Positions 1-9,124 of a stretch of DNA of 64,000 nt are shown piece by piece. The stretch lies in contig JBEBXK010000015.1 in assembly GCA_040391605.1 (NCBI GenBank), positions 1-64,000 on the forward strand. The letters are read 5' to 3'. The notes under the pieces were generated by a model. It was not told the DNA's origin. It made no database searches and saw nothing but the letters and a program-made list of their open reading frames with translations. Within the stretch, counting starts at the first letter, position 1. Each line of letters starts with the position of its first letter. The stretch is from Vulgatibacter incomptus_A. Its GTDB lineage: Bacteria; Myxococcota; Myxococcia; Myxococcales; Vulgatibacteraceae. The position numbers were made by a program, and so were the translations under genes.

Positions 1-69
1 GACTCAGGCGGCGCGACTCAGGCGGCGCGACTCAGGCGGCGCGACTCAGGCGGCGCGACTCAGGCGGCG
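1..69. repeat. 14-bp tandem repeat over the murJ stop codon
   Basis: The unit GACTCAGGCGGCGC is repeated at 1-14, 15-28, 29-42, 43-56 and, lacking its last base, at 57-69. It starts at the very edge of the window, so the true array may be longer. Read on the minus strand it encodes the last residues of MurJ (LSRAA) and supplies the TGA stop at 46-48. Because 14 is not a multiple of 3, successive units are read in different frames, and the in-frame TGA falls in the second unit entered. Confidence 0.9.
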
Positions 70-1698
70 GCGCACGAAGGCGCTGAGTTCCTCGAGCTCC
101 GCCACGCGGAGCAGGCGGCAGGCCATCAGGTACGCCAGGGCCCCGGCGCCCACCGCCAGGCCGACCCCTACGCTCCTTGCGAGGACGCCGCTGGTGCCCA
201 GGGCCTGCTCGATACCGTGGTTGGCCCACCAGGCGGCGAGGCCACAGGGGATCGTCGCCAGGAGCACCCGTACGAGGTGGAGGAGGAGCTCGGCGCCGGC
301 GAAGCCTCCGGCGATCCGGCGGAAAGCGAATGCGAGGACGGCGAAGTTCACCGTGGCGGCGGCGGCGGTCCCCAAGGCCAAACCTCGAAAGGAGAGGTAG
401 GGGAAGAGGCTGACGTTGAGGATCACGTTGGCCCCCACTGCCGCCACCGACGCGATCACGGGGATCCGGGACTTGTCCAGGGCGTAGAAGGCGGGGGCCA
501 CTACCTTCACCGCCGAGTAGGCGTAGAGGCCGGTGGCGTACATCAGGATCGCTGACGCGGTGGCCACGGTATCCGTCGCGGAGAAGCGGCCGTGTTGGAA
601 GAGCAGGCGGACGATCGGCTCGCGCAGCACCAGCAGCCCCACCATCGAGGGCAGGGTGAGGAAGGCCACCAGCTTCAGCCCCTGAGCGAGGGTCGCGCGC
701 ATCCCGGCGAGATCGCGCTCCGCCGCGCGGCGGGCCAGGCGGGTGGTGGCGATGGTGGCCACCGCCACGCCGAAGACTCCGATCGGGAGCTGCATCAGCC
801 GGAAGGCGTAGTTCAACCAGGAGGGCGCACCCTCCACCTGCGACGCGAAGATCGTGTTGACGAATATGTTGATCTGGGTGGCCGCCAGGCCCACGGTCGC
901 CGGACCCATCAGGCGACCGATCCGACGCAGCCCCGGCTCCGCCCAATCGAGGGCGGGGCGCAGGGAGAAGCCGCCCCGTAGCAGCGCCGGGAGTTGGACA
1001 AGGAGCTGGGCGGCGCCTCCCGCGAGGGTGAAGATCGACCAGCCGATCACGGCCTCCTCCTCGCGAAAGCCGGCGAAGAAGAGGAAGGCGCCGCCCAGGA
1101 TCGCCACCACGTTGAACATCGCCGAGGCGAAGGCCGGCGGCCCGTACCGCTCCTCGGCGTTGAGCTGGCCCATCGCCACCGCCGCCAGGGAAACCAGGGG
1201 GAGGAAGGGGAACATGATCCGGGTGCAGAGGGCAGCGAGCTCCGCCTTGCCGCTCACCTGGGCGAAGCCCGGCGCCATGAAGGCCACGAGCTGGGGCGCG
1301 AAGACGATTCCGACCAGCGTGAGGACGCCCACCACGACGAGGAGGCTGCCGATCACTACGTTCGCCAGGCGCACCGCCTGCTGCCGCCCGCGGTTCTTCA
1401 GATAGTCGGTAAAGGTGGGGACGAAGGCCGCGGAGAGCGCCCCCTCCGCGAAGAGATCCCGCAGGAGGTTGGGGATCCGGAAGGCGACCACGAAGGCGTC
1501 GGCGAAGGCGCTGGCCCCGAGGAGGGCGGCGAAGATCTGCTCGCGGAGGAGGCCCAGGAGCCGCGAGAGCATCGTCGCGCCGGAGACGAGCATCGCCATC
1601 GCGCCCATCCGCCGCGCCTGAGGGGCGGGGCGCGCCGCGGGGGCCGCCGTTGTCAGAGGCTCGCTGGAGGAGGGCTGCTCGTTCACGCGGCGCAGCAT
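46..1698 (-). CDS. murJ: Lipid II flippase MurJ (MviN)
   Basis: This protein flips the lipid-linked peptidoglycan precursor lipid II across the inner membrane. It has 550 residues, a normal MurJ size, and is almost entirely hydrophobic helices after a polar Ala/Pro-rich leader of about 30 residues. The family signature is clear near the N terminus (GATMLSRLLGLLREQ, then ASAFADAFVVAFRIPNLLRDL), followed by many more transmembrane segments of the MOP superfamily. The ATG at 1698 is the only good start. The C-terminal tail is Arg-rich and ends inside a 14-bp tandem repeat. The gene lies 52 bases downstream of the HD-GYP gene on the same strand and is probably co-transcribed with it. Confidence 0.93.
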   Translation of the reverse strand: MLRRVNEQPSSSEPLTTAAPAARPAPQARRMGAMAMLVSGATMLSRLLGLLREQIFAALLGASAFADAFVVAFRIPNLLRDLFAEGALSAAFVPTFTDYLKNRGRQQAVRLANVVIGSLLVVVGVLTLVGIVFAPQLVAFMAPGFAQVSGKAELAALCTRIMFPFLPLVSLAAVAMGQLNAEERYGPPAFASAMFNVVAILGGAFLFFAGFREEEAVIGWSIFTLAGGAAQLLVQLPALLRGGFSLRPALDWAEPGLRRIGRLMGPATVGLAATQINIFVNTIFASQVEGAPSWLNYAFRLMQLPIGVFGVAVATIATTRLARRAAERDLAGMRATLAQGLKLVAFLTLPSMVGLLVLREPIVRLLFQHGRFSATDTVATASAILMYATGLYAYSAVKVVAPAFYALDKSRIPVIASVAAVGANVILNVSLFPYLSFRGLALGTAAAATVNFAVLAFAFRRIAGGFAGAELLLHLVRVLLATIPCGLAAWWANHGIEQALGTSGVLARSVGVGLAVGAGALAYLMACRLLRVAELEELSAFVRRRLSRAA

Positions 1699-1750
1699 GC
1701 CAAAGCCGAGGGCCCACCGCCACGAACGAGCGAGCGTTCGCCGCGATCGC

Positions 1751-3271
1751 CTAGCGAGCGGCCGCCTCGTCGACCAGCTCCTCCGGCTCCGGCGAGAGGG
1801 CGCGGATCGGGATCTCCTCTTCGGCGAAGAGCCGGAAGAGATCCTCGTCCAGCTTCCCCTCCCGGACCTCGCTTTGGAGGATCTCCAGGGCCAGATCGTG
1901 GGAGACGGATTTCTTGTAGGGGCGATCGTTCACCGTGAGCGCATCGTAAATGTCCGCGATGGCCATCATCCGCGCCTCGATGCCGATGGACTCCGCCGGG
2001 ATCCCGCGGGGGTAGCCCGTGCCGTCGAGCTTCTCGTGGTGGGCGTGGGCGATCTCCGGCACCCGGCGCAGGCTGCGGGTCCAGGGGATCTGGCTGAGGA
2101 AGCGATAGGTGTGGGAGACGTGGCTCTGGATCTCCAGGCGCTCCGCCGCCGAGAGCGACCCCTTGGTGATCGAGAGCAGCTCGACCTCCGACTCGGAGAG
2201 GAGGGTGTGGGGCGTGCCGTCCGGCCCCTGGAAGCTGACCCTGGCGAGCTCCGCCAGCGGCGCGGAGATCCCCGCCGGGAGCACGGTGGGCTGGTTGCAG
2301 CGCCGCACCAGCTCCATCGCCGCGTCGATCTCGCGCAGGCGGGTCTCCAGCGGCCCCTCCTCGTCCAGGAGCACCCTGCTGAGGTTCTCCCCCGCCGCCA
2401 GCCGATCCCGTTGGCGCCGCAGCGACTCGGCCTCCAGGCTCTTGCGCGCGTAGGCGAAGCGCTGCTCCACCAGCGAGAGCTCGTTGGGGTGGAATTTATT
2501 CGCCTTCACCAGGATGTGTTCGCGCACCCCCACCTTGCCGAAGTCGTGGAGGAGCGCGGCGTAGCGGATCTCCATGAGCTGATCCGGATCGAAGCGCGTA
2601 CCCGCGTACCTGCCGCGCTCGTCCCGCTGCACCGCCTCGGCCAGGGAGAGGGTCAGCCTCGCCACCCGCTCCGAGTGACCGGCGGTGGTCGGATCCCGCG
2701 ACTCGATCGCCACCACCGAGGCCCTGACGAAGCCCTCGAAGAGCCGCTGGATCTCCTCGTGGAGCAGGGCGTTCTCGACGGCCGAGGCCGCCTGCCCGCC
2801 CAGGGCCAGGAGCAGCTCCTGATCCTCGTCGCTGAACGCGCCGCCGCGCTTGTTCAACGCCTGGATCACCCCCACCACCTCGCCCTTCGCGTTGAACATC
2901 GGCACGCAGAGGAGGGAGGTCGTGCGGTAGCCGGTGGAGAGATCCACCGCGCGGTTGAAGCGCGGATCCACGTAGGCGTCCGGCAGGTTGATGGGCTGGC
3001 CCGTCCGCGCGGTATGCCCCGCGATCCCCACCCCCAGCGGCACCCGGATCATCGGCGAGCGGCCCATGCCCTGGGCGACCTTGGAGTAGAGGACCTGGGC
3101 CTCGCGATCGACCAGGAAGATCGAGCAACGATCCGCCTCCGCCACCCTGCCGGCCTCCCTCATGATCATCGGCAGCAGCGCGTCGAGATCGCGCTCCGAG
3201 ACCATCGCCTTGGCGACGTCGAGGATCGCGGTCAGCTTGCCGACCCGGCGCTGGTGCGGCGTTCCCACCAC
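1751..3271 (-). CDS. GAF and HD-GYP domain protein (probable cyclic-di-GMP phosphodiesterase)
   Basis: A cytosolic protein of 506 residues with no membrane segment. Residues about 10-160 form a GAF sensory domain. The second half is an HD-GYP phosphodiesterase domain: HSERVARL, then HDFGKVG (metal-binding His-Asp), later HHEKLDGTGYPRG (the GYP loop) and ADIYDALT. An extra stretch of roughly 120 residues sits between the HD pair and the GYP loop, longer than in compact family members. The GTG start at 3271 directly abuts the TAG stop of yqgE (3272-3274), which suggests translational coupling. Hydrolysis of cyclic di-GMP is the usual activity of the family; the GAF ligand cannot be told from sequence. 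Confidence 0.88.
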   Translation of the reverse strand: MVGTPHQRRVGKLTAILDVAKAMVSERDLDALLPMIMREAGRVAEADRCSIFLVDREAQVLYSKVAQGMGRSPMIRVPLGVGIAGHTARTGQPINLPDAYVDPRFNRAVDLSTGYRTTSLLCVPMFNAKGEVVGVIQALNKRGGAFSDEDQELLLALGGQAASAVENALLHEEIQRLFEGFVRASVVAIESRDPTTAGHSERVARLTLSLAEAVQRDERGRYAGTRFDPDQLMEIRYAALLHDFGKVGVREHILVKANKFHPNELSLVEQRFAYARKSLEAESLRRQRDRLAAGENLSRVLLDEEGPLETRLREIDAAMELVRRCNQPTVLPAGISAPLAELARVSFQGPDGTPHTLLSESEVELLSITKGSLSAAERLEIQSHVSHTYRFLSQIPWTRSLRRVPEIAHAHHEKLDGTGYPRGIPAESIGIEARMMAIADIYDALTVNDRPYKKSVSHDLALEILQSEVREGKLDEDLFRLFAEEEIPIRALSPEPEELVDEAAAR

Positions 3272-3856
3272 CTAGGCGATCCCCCATTGTTTGCCGTGGA
3301 AGGTCCCCGCGGAGGCGCCCGTGGCCTGCTCGAAGGCGGCGTCCCACATCGCCTCCGGCTGGGTGGAGAAGACGAGGCCCGGGTCGGCGTGGCTCGGCAG
3401 CCAGACCCCTTCGCGGAGCTCGGACTCGAGCTGCCCCGGCCCCCAGCCGGCGTAGCCAAGCACCAAGCGGAAGTCCTGGGGCTCGCCCCCCTCGACGATC
3501 GCGCGGACCGCGTGCGGATTGCTGCAGACCGCCAGCTCGTCCCCGATCGAGAGGTCGCCCTCGAAGGCGGCGCTGGAGCGACGATAGAGGAGCCAGCCGC
3601 TCTCCAGATGCACCGGCCCGCCGACATGCGCCGTCCGTTGGAACGCCCTGGTCGTCGGGACCTCCATCCCCCGCGGCACCAGCTCGGCCGCCATGAGCAT
3701 CTCGCCCACCGGCGCCAACGCCATCCCGTTCAGGATCCAGCCGAGGGCGCCCTCCTCCTCATGACGACCAAGGAGCACCACGCTCCTCTCGAAGTTGGGA
3801 TCTCCGAGCTGTGGCGCGCCGAGCAGCAACGCCGGCGCGAGACTCTTGAAGGCCAT
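3272..3856 (-). CDS. YqgE/AlgH family protein
   Basis: This is a YqgE/AlgH (DUF179) protein of 194 residues, the usual family length. Characteristic features are LAPALLLGAPQLGDPNFERS at the N terminus, then VVLLGRHEEEGALGWILN, HVGGPV, LGYAGWGPGQLE and W-rich C-terminal motifs. The reading frame stays open far upstream through the kinase gene, but the family N terminus fits the ATG at 3856. AlgH was linked to alginate regulation in Pseudomonas, but the biochemical role of the family is unknown. The stop codon touches the GTG of the HD-GYP gene. Confidence 0.9.
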   Translation of the reverse strand: MAFKSLAPALLLGAPQLGDPNFERSVVLLGRHEEEGALGWILNGMALAPVGEMLMAAELVPRGMEVPTTRAFQRTAHVGGPVHLESGWLLYRRSSAAFEGDLSIGDELAVCSNPHAVRAIVEGGEPQDFRLVLGYAGWGPGQLESELREGVWLPSHADPGLVFSTQPEAMWDAAFEQATGASAGTFHGKQWGIA

Positions 3857-3971
3857 GGGAGGGATGGTAGCCCAGATCGCGCCGAGATCGCAGGTCAACC
3901 ACCAAGGCCGCCGACTCATCGAGGCGAGCGCGAGATCGATCCGATTCGTGCCGCCGAGCCGGAGGCGTCGA

Positions 3972-5471
3972 TCAGCGCGGGCTGTGGGGCAGGGGCACGC
4001 GCACGCGGAAGATGGAGCCCTTCTCCGGGGCGCTCTCGGCGCCCAGGCTGCCTCCGTGGGCCTCGACGATGCGGCGCGCCAGGGTGAGGCCGAGGCCGAC
4101 GCCTCCCGACCGTCTGGTGCGGCTGCGGTCGGAGCGGAAGAATGGGCTGAAGAGACGGGAGAGATCGTCCGGATCGATGCCGATCCCCTGATCCTGCACC
4201 GAGAACTCGACTGCCTCGGCGACGGCTCGGGCCGAGAGCAGGACCTCGCCGTCCGAGTATTTGCGGGCGTTGTCGAGGAGGTTGTCGAGCACCCGCCGCA
4301 GGAGCACGGGGTCACCGCGGAGCGTCGGCAGGCGGCCTTCGATCCGGACCTCGAGGCCGCGGTCGGGATGCTCGGCGCGGAAGCGAGCCGCCGCCCGCTC
4401 GGCGAGGTCGGCGGGATCGAGGGGGGCGAGGCGCAACGGAGGGGAGCCGCCGGTCCCGACGTCGAGGCGGGCGGCGGTGAGGACGTCTTCGATGAGGCCG
4501 TCCAACTCGAGCAGGTCGGCGCCGATGTCGCCGAGGTAGCGGCGGGCCTCGTCCAGATCGCCCTCCTGCGCCAGCTCCAGCGCCACCCGGATCCGGGCGA
4601 GCGGCGTGCGCAGCTCGTGGGAGACGTTGGCGAGGAGCTCCTTCTCGCTGCGGACCAACGCCTCGAGGCGCACGGCCATCTCGTCGAAGGCGAGGGCGAG
4701 GGTCCCCACTTCATCGTTACGACGGAGGCCGCTCCGCACCCCGAGGTGGCCTCGCCCCAGCTCTTCGGCGGTGGCGGTGAGCCTCTCCAGCGGTGCGGTG
4801 ATCGTTCGGGCGAAGGGGAGGGAGACCAGGGCCAGCACCGCCAGCACCGCCCCCAGGATGGCAAGCGGACGCTCGAGGGGGATCTCGAATTTGGGGCGCT
4901 GGCCGATCAGGTAGGCGGAGGGCGCCGCGCCAGCGACCGCGCCACAGGGGGCGGGTCGCCACTCACCACGCACCAACTCGAAGCGGCGCTTCGTCCCACA
5001 GGGATCCGGGAGCGGCGTCACGTAGCGCAGCTCCGATCCCTCCAGTCGGAAGGTGCCGCCTCCGATCCGCGCCAGCTCGGCGGGCATGAGCGGCTCGGCG
5101 CCGTCGTCGCCCGTTGTCGCCAGGAGCCTCCCATCCGTCGCAAAGACGGAGAGCTCCATCATCAAGGTGCCCTGGGCTCGCGCGAGCTCCTCCTCCAGCG
5201 CCGCCGGATCGTCGAGCAACGGCTCGAGATCGCCGGCGATGTGCGTGAGGATCCGCAGGGGGAGCTCCCCCCTCGTGCGCTTGCCGAAGGCCGCCCCCAC
5301 CAGCCCCGCCGCCACCGCCACCGCCACCAGGAGGAGGACGCCGAAGAGGTAGACCCTCCAGACCAGCCGCCGGCGCCGTGCCGGGCGCCTGCTCCCTCGC
5401 GGATTCGTCGACGAGGTCAGGCCCCCGGTCCGCCATCGCTCCTTCGGCCGCTGGAAGTCGAGGCCGCTCAT
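3972..5471 (-). CDS. Sensor histidine kinase, CpxA/EnvZ type
   Basis: A membrane sensor kinase of 499 residues. After a basic N terminus there is a first membrane helix (about residues 35-60). A periplasmic domain of roughly 140 residues, a second helix and a HAMP linker (TAPLERLTATAEELGRG) follow. The HisKA box NVSHELRTPLARIR carries the phospho-acceptor His285. The ATPase domain shows the N box (DNLLDNARKYSDG), G1 (DQGIGID), F box (LFSPFFRSD) and G2 (GGVGLGLTLARRIVEAHGG). It lies 93 bases downstream of its response regulator. Since a Spy/CpxP-like gene precedes the pair, an envelope-stress role is a reasonable inference. Confidence 0.92.
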   Translation of the reverse strand: MSGLDFQRPKERWRTGGLTSSTNPRGSRRPARRRRLVWRVYLFGVLLLVAVAVAAGLVGAAFGKRTRGELPLRILTHIAGDLEPLLDDPAALEEELARAQGTLMMELSVFATDGRLLATTGDDGAEPLMPAELARIGGGTFRLEGSELRYVTPLPDPCGTKRRFELVRGEWRPAPCGAVAGAAPSAYLIGQRPKFEIPLERPLAILGAVLAVLALVSLPFARTITAPLERLTATAEELGRGHLGVRSGLRRNDEVGTLALAFDEMAVRLEALVRSEKELLANVSHELRTPLARIRVALELAQEGDLDEARRYLGDIGADLLELDGLIEDVLTAARLDVGTGGSPPLRLAPLDPADLAERAAARFRAEHPDRGLEVRIEGRLPTLRGDPVLLRRVLDNLLDNARKYSDGEVLLSARAVAEAVEFSVQDQGIGIDPDDLSRLFSPFFRSDRSRTRRSGGVGLGLTLARRIVEAHGGSLGAESAPEKGSIFRVRVPLPHSPR

Positions 5472-5564
5472 GCTACGACCCCATGCCCGCGGTCACAGAA
5501 TCCAACCCTCGCTGCTCGCGGGCGATGTTGCCCGGAGGTCCGAAGTCCGCCGGCACTCGTCGAC

Positions 5565-6296
5565 TCAAGCGCCGTCCTCCGGCGCGGAGAAGAGGTAGCC
5601 GGCGCCACGGACCGTCTTCAGCCAGCGCGGGCTGCGGGCGTCGTCGCCCAGCTTCTGGCGGAGCCTCGAGACGTGGACGTCGATCGAACGATCGAAGGAC
5701 TCCTCGGCGCTGCCCTTGGCGAGGTCGAGGAGCTGCTCCCTCGAGAGCACCCGCCCTGCCCGCTCGGCCAGCGCGTGGAGGAGCGTGAACTCGTAGGAGG
5801 TGAGGTCGAGCTCCCTGCCCTCGAGGCGCGCGCTGCGGGCCCCGGGATCGAGGCGCAGGGCCCCCACCTCGACCGCGCGCAGCGACGGCCCCGCCTGCCC
5901 CCGCGCCCGACGGACCACGGCGCGGATCCTCGCCAGGAGCTCGCGCGGTGAGAAGGGCTTCGCCAGGTAGTCATCCGCGCCCAGCTCCAGGCCCAGGATA
6001 CGATCCGCCTCTTCCCCGCGAGCGGTGAGGATGATCACCGGCACGTCCGATCGGCTCCGCAGCTCCCTGCAGACCTCCAGGCCGCCGCGTCCGGGCAGCA
6101 TCAGATCCAGGAGCACCACGTCGTAGCGCCGCGCCAACGCCTCGCGCAGCCCCCGCTCGCCGTCCGCCAGCCACGTCACGATCACCCCGTGGCCCTCGAG
6201 ATAGCCCGAGACCAGGCGCGCGAGCTTCTCGTCGTCCTCCACCAGGAGCGCGGTGATCGAGGGCTCGGTCCCCTGCGTGCTCGTGATCTCAGTCAT
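5565..6296 (-). CDS. OmpR-family response regulator
   Basis: A two-domain transcriptional regulator of 243 residues. The receiver domain has the acidic pair EDD (about residues 20-22), the phospho-acceptor Asp64 in VVLLDLMLPGRGG, the conserved Thr in ILTAR and Lys in YLAKPFSPREL. The winged-helix Trans_reg_C domain covers about residues 130-235 (LTSYEFTLLHALAERAGRVLSREQLL, split here only in wording, then VDVHVSRLRQKLGDD). The ATG at 6296 is preferred over a TTG 12 bases upstream. It pairs with the sensor kinase immediately downstream and presumably controls the Spy-like gene upstream. Confidence 0.92.
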   Translation of the reverse strand: MTEITSTQGTEPSITALLVEDDEKLARLVSGYLEGHGVIVTWLADGERGLREALARRYDVVLLDLMLPGRGGLEVCRELRSRSDVPVIILTARGEEADRILGLELGADDYLAKPFSPRELLARIRAVVRRARGQAGPSLRAVEVGALRLDPGARSARLEGRELDLTSYEFTLLHALAERAGRVLSREQLLDLAKGSAEESFDRSIDVHVSRLRQKLGDDARSPRWLKTVRGAGYLFSAPEDGA

Positions 6297-6492
6297 CACA
6301 GAACCCAACCCCCGATCGAGCCGTCGTCATCCATCTCCCTCGCCTCCACTAGCATCGATGCCTTCACCGTGAGTGCCTGGCCGCCCGATTCCGTCGCCAC
6401 CTTTGCTTCGAAATCCCCAGGGCATCGTCGTCTGCGACGAGGCTCGCGGGGCCCCGCGTCTGCCAGGCCCCGCGCTTCTCTCGCGCCACCGC

Positions 6493-6975
6493 CTACTTCT
6501 CTACGGAATCGGGGGCGCCGCGCATCCGGTGCCCGGGGCCCTTTCGCTTGCCGCGACCCTCGTGGGCACCCTTCTCCATCATCGCGGCCACCTTGACCCG
6601 CTGCTCCGGCGTGAGGACTCCATGTACCTCGATCAAGGCGTCCGCCACCTTGCCGGCGAAGGCCCGCTGCTCCTCGAACTTCTGATCGAGCTTCGCATGG
6701 ATCGCCGCAGCGTCGGGGCTCTCCTGCTTCCAGAGCTCCAGCAGCTCCCCGCGGTCGCCACCCCGCTTCGGCCGCTCCGCCACCAGCCGATCCCTGATCG
6801 CCTCGATGCGCGCCCTCTGCTCTGGCGTCGCCTCGATCTTCGTCAGCATCTTCTCCAGCCTCTTGCCCATGAACCCCTCGGGCCCGCCCTCATGGTTGCG
6901 AAACCCGGTGAGGGCCAAGAACGATGCGACCCCCAGCCCCACGATCACGAGGCCCATCTTGCGCTTGCCCTTCAT
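6493..6975 (-). CDS. Spy/CpxP-family periplasmic protein (LTxxQ motifs)
   Basis: A small exported protein of 160 residues. An N-terminal hydrophobic segment (MGLVIVGLGVASFLALTG) serves as signal peptide or anchor. The rest is charged and helical, with two copies of the LTxxQ-type motif: ATPEQRARIEAIRDRL at about 50-65 and LTPEQRVKVAAMM at about 122-134. These motifs define the Spy/CpxP periplasmic chaperone and stress-sensor family. The ATG at 6975 has an AGGAG Shine-Dalgarno upstream. Placement directly before a response regulator and sensor kinase copies the cpxP-cpxR-cpxA logic, in which the periplasmic protein damps the kinase. That role here is inferred. Confidence 0.8.
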   Translation of the reverse strand: MKGKRKMGLVIVGLGVASFLALTGFRNHEGGPEGFMGKRLEKMLTKIEATPEQRARIEAIRDRLVAERPKRGGDRGELLELWKQESPDAAAIHAKLDQKFEEQRAFAGKVADALIEVHGVLTPEQRVKVAAMMEKGAHEGRGKRKGPGHRMRGAPDSVEK

Positions 6976-7150
6976 CTCTTCATCTCCTGTCGCCTTCCGC
7001 GGCGACTGCGAAGTCGCATTCCATCTGCGACCCTGCCGAGAATGAAGCCCCCTCGTTGCGCGAGCTTGTTCGCTTCGTGAAGAACCATGAACGACACAGT
7101 GGTGCGACCGAGATTCGGCATGCTGGGCATCCGAGCCATTTCGAGCGCTT

Positions 7151-7750
7151 TCAGGGGAGTGAGATCCCGCCGCGGTCGCAGTCGGCCTCGAAGTGCAGGG
7201 TGCCGACATCCTCAGCGTCGTCGTCGTCGTAGGGAGCGCTGAACTTGATGGCTGTCCCACGCTGCTCGACAGGTTCAGTCCCGTCCAAGTAGGCGAAGAG
7301 ACTCTTGGTGCCCCCGATTCCCAGGTCGACGTGGAGAATGCCTGCCGGCTCGCTCGAGTCGCTCGGGCCGCACCAATTGAAGTCGACGCCGATCTCGCGT
7401 CCACCCACTTCTGTGCCGACGGCGGAGAGGATCCAGTAGGTCCCACCGAAACAGCCCGGCTCGTTCTCGATGATGCTGCAGCCGTCGATCTCCTTGTCGA
7501 AGACGAAGCGACGCTCCCCTCCCACCTTTGGATTCAAGAGGATCGTTCCGGTGTGGCCGGATTCGACGCTGCCACCCGAGCCGCCTCCGCCGTGTTCTTC
7601 GCCCCCGACGCCCCCGATTCCTCCGACGCCCCCGCCACCATCGCCTCCGCCTCCCTCGCCAGCCCTGCCCGTCTCCGAGTCACAGCCGCCCAACACCAGA
7701 AATCCAGCCACGAAGACGCTCCTCCAAACTAAAAAACGAAACAAAGCCAC
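7151..7750 (-). CDS. Hypothetical Gly-rich lipoprotein
   Basis: A secreted lipoprotein of 199 residues with unknown function. The N terminus is a lipoprotein signal peptide ending in the lipobox LVLGGC (Cys about 24). A low-complexity linker rich in Gly (GEGGGGDGGGGVGGIGGVGG) follows, then a globular domain of about 130 residues containing four or five Cys and several acidic patches. Gly-rich linkers after the lipidated Cys are common in myxobacterial-type surface proteins. Translation starts at a GTG at 7750 with an AAAGGG just upstream. No domain was recognised. Confidence 0.75.
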   Translation of the reverse strand: MALFRFLVWRSVFVAGFLVLGGCDSETGRAGEGGGGDGGGGVGGIGGVGGEEHGGGGSGGSVESGHTGTILLNPKVGGERRFVFDKEIDGCSIIENEPGCFGGTYWILSAVGTEVGGREIGVDFNWCGPSDSSEPAGILHVDLGIGGTKSLFAYLDGTEPVEQRGTAIKFSAPYDDDDAEDVGTLHFEADCDRGGISLP

Positions 7751-7888
7751 AGCCCTTTCGACAAGAGTGAGTGTCCAGTATCGTTTTCAAATGCGGCGGA
7801 CGCAATGGAAAGCCTCTCCGGTCCCCCTCACCGGGCGCGAGCTCGAGGCGGGCACAGGCGCGCGCCGTTCGTTTGCGGATCCCCGCCC

Positions 7889-9058
7889 CTAGGCCCCGAG
7901 CCCGGCCTCCAGATCCGCCCAGAGATCCTCCGGATCTTCGATGCCTACGGAGAGGCGGATCAGGGAGTCGGTGATGCCGGCGAGGCGCTTGGCTTCGGGA
8001 TCGACCACGCGATGGGTCATCGAGGCCGGATGCTGGATGAGGGTGTCGACGGAGCCGAGGCTGACGGCGGCGGTGGCGAGCTTGACGCCGCGGAGGAGCC
8101 TACACGCTGCATCGTAGCCGCCTCTTACTTCGAAGGAGAGCAAAGCGCCGGGGCCCTGGAGCTGGCGGCCGAGGAGGCCAGCGGGATCGCAGCCGGAGAG
8201 CTCGGGGTAGTAGACCTTCTCCACCGCGGGGTGCTCGGCCAAGCGCTTGGCGATGATCCGGGCGCCGGCCTGGGCGGCGCGGACCCGGATGGGGAGGGTC
8301 TGGAGGCCGCGGTGGAGGAGATAGCCGGCCAGCGGATGGAGGAGGCCGCCGGTGACCACCCGCATCTGGCGCAGCAGGCTCGCCCACTCGTTGTTGGTGG
8401 CGACGACACCGGCGATGACGTCGCCGTGGCCGCCCAGGAATTTGGTGGCGCTGTGGAGGGACATCACGGCGCCGTGCTCGATGGGGCGCAGCAGCACGGG
8501 CGTGGCGAAGGTGGCGTCGACCACCACCGGAACGCCCTTGGCCTGCCGCGCGATGTCCTCGATGTCCAGGAGCTGCAGGGTGGGGTTGGCGGGGGTCTCG
8601 ATGTAGACGAGGGAGGTGTCGGGGCGGAGGTGGCTGCCGACCTCGGAGGGGCTGCTCCAACTCACCTCCAGGCCGAGGAGGCCGCTGGCGATGAGGTGGT
8701 CCGCGCTGCCGTACATCGGCCGAACCGCCACCATATGGCCGCCCCGCTGGCGCGCCGCCAGGAGCACCGCGGTGATGGCCGCCATGCCGGAGCTGAAGGC
8801 CACCGCGTCGTCGGCGCCCTCCAACTTGGCCAGCGCCGCCTCGAAGCGGGCGACGGTGGGGTTGTGCAGCCTGGCGTAGACGGCGCTGCCGCCGTCGGGG
8901 GTACCGCCGAGGGCCATGCGCCCGAGGCTCTCGCCCCCCGCCTCGGGGTCGGTCAGCGGGTTGGTGGTCGAGAGATCGAGGGGGAGCGCGTGGACTCCCA
9001 GCTCCGTGAGATCGTCCCGTCCGGCGTGGACGGCGAGGGTGTCGAGAGACGGACGCAT
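7889..9058 (-). CDS. Cys/Met metabolism PLP-dependent enzyme (cystathionine gamma-synthase / methionine gamma-lyase family)
   Basis: A fold-type I PLP enzyme of 389 residues in the transsulfuration family. Visible landmarks are the N-terminal TLAVHAGRDD, YARLHNPTVARFEAALAKLE, the cofactor-stacking Gly in SSGMAAI, YIETPANPTL and VDATFATP. The Schiff-base Lys206 lies in SATKFLGGHGD. The C-terminal SLGSVDTLIQHPASMTH is the usual substrate-carboxylate region. Sequence alone does not separate gamma-synthase, gamma-lyase or sulfhydrylase activity. It stands alone in front of apaG with no neighbouring methionine genes. Confidence 0.9.
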   Translation of the reverse strand: MRPSLDTLAVHAGRDDLTELGVHALPLDLSTTNPLTDPEAGGESLGRMALGGTPDGGSAVYARLHNPTVARFEAALAKLEGADDAVAFSSGMAAITAVLLAARQRGGHMVAVRPMYGSADHLIASGLLGLEVSWSSPSEVGSHLRPDTSLVYIETPANPTLQLLDIEDIARQAKGVPVVVDATFATPVLLRPIEHGAVMSLHSATKFLGGHGDVIAGVVATNNEWASLLRQMRVVTGGLLHPLAGYLLHRGLQTLPIRVRAAQAGARIIAKRLAEHPAVEKVYYPELSGCDPAGLLGRQLQGPGALLSFEVRGGYDAACRLLRGVKLATAAVSLGSVDTLIQHPASMTHRVVDPEAKRLAGITDSLIRLSVGIEDPEDLWADLEAGLGA

Positions 9059-9124
9059 GGGCGATAAAATCCTTCTACGGTCGAGAGGCTGATCTCTCCG
9101 CGCTAGGCGGGGAATCGGGCGGGA

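Noticed and set aside
1697..4087. A plus-strand open frame of about 800 codons
   Set aside because: It is antisense to the HD-GYP and YqgE genes and has no recognisable domain.
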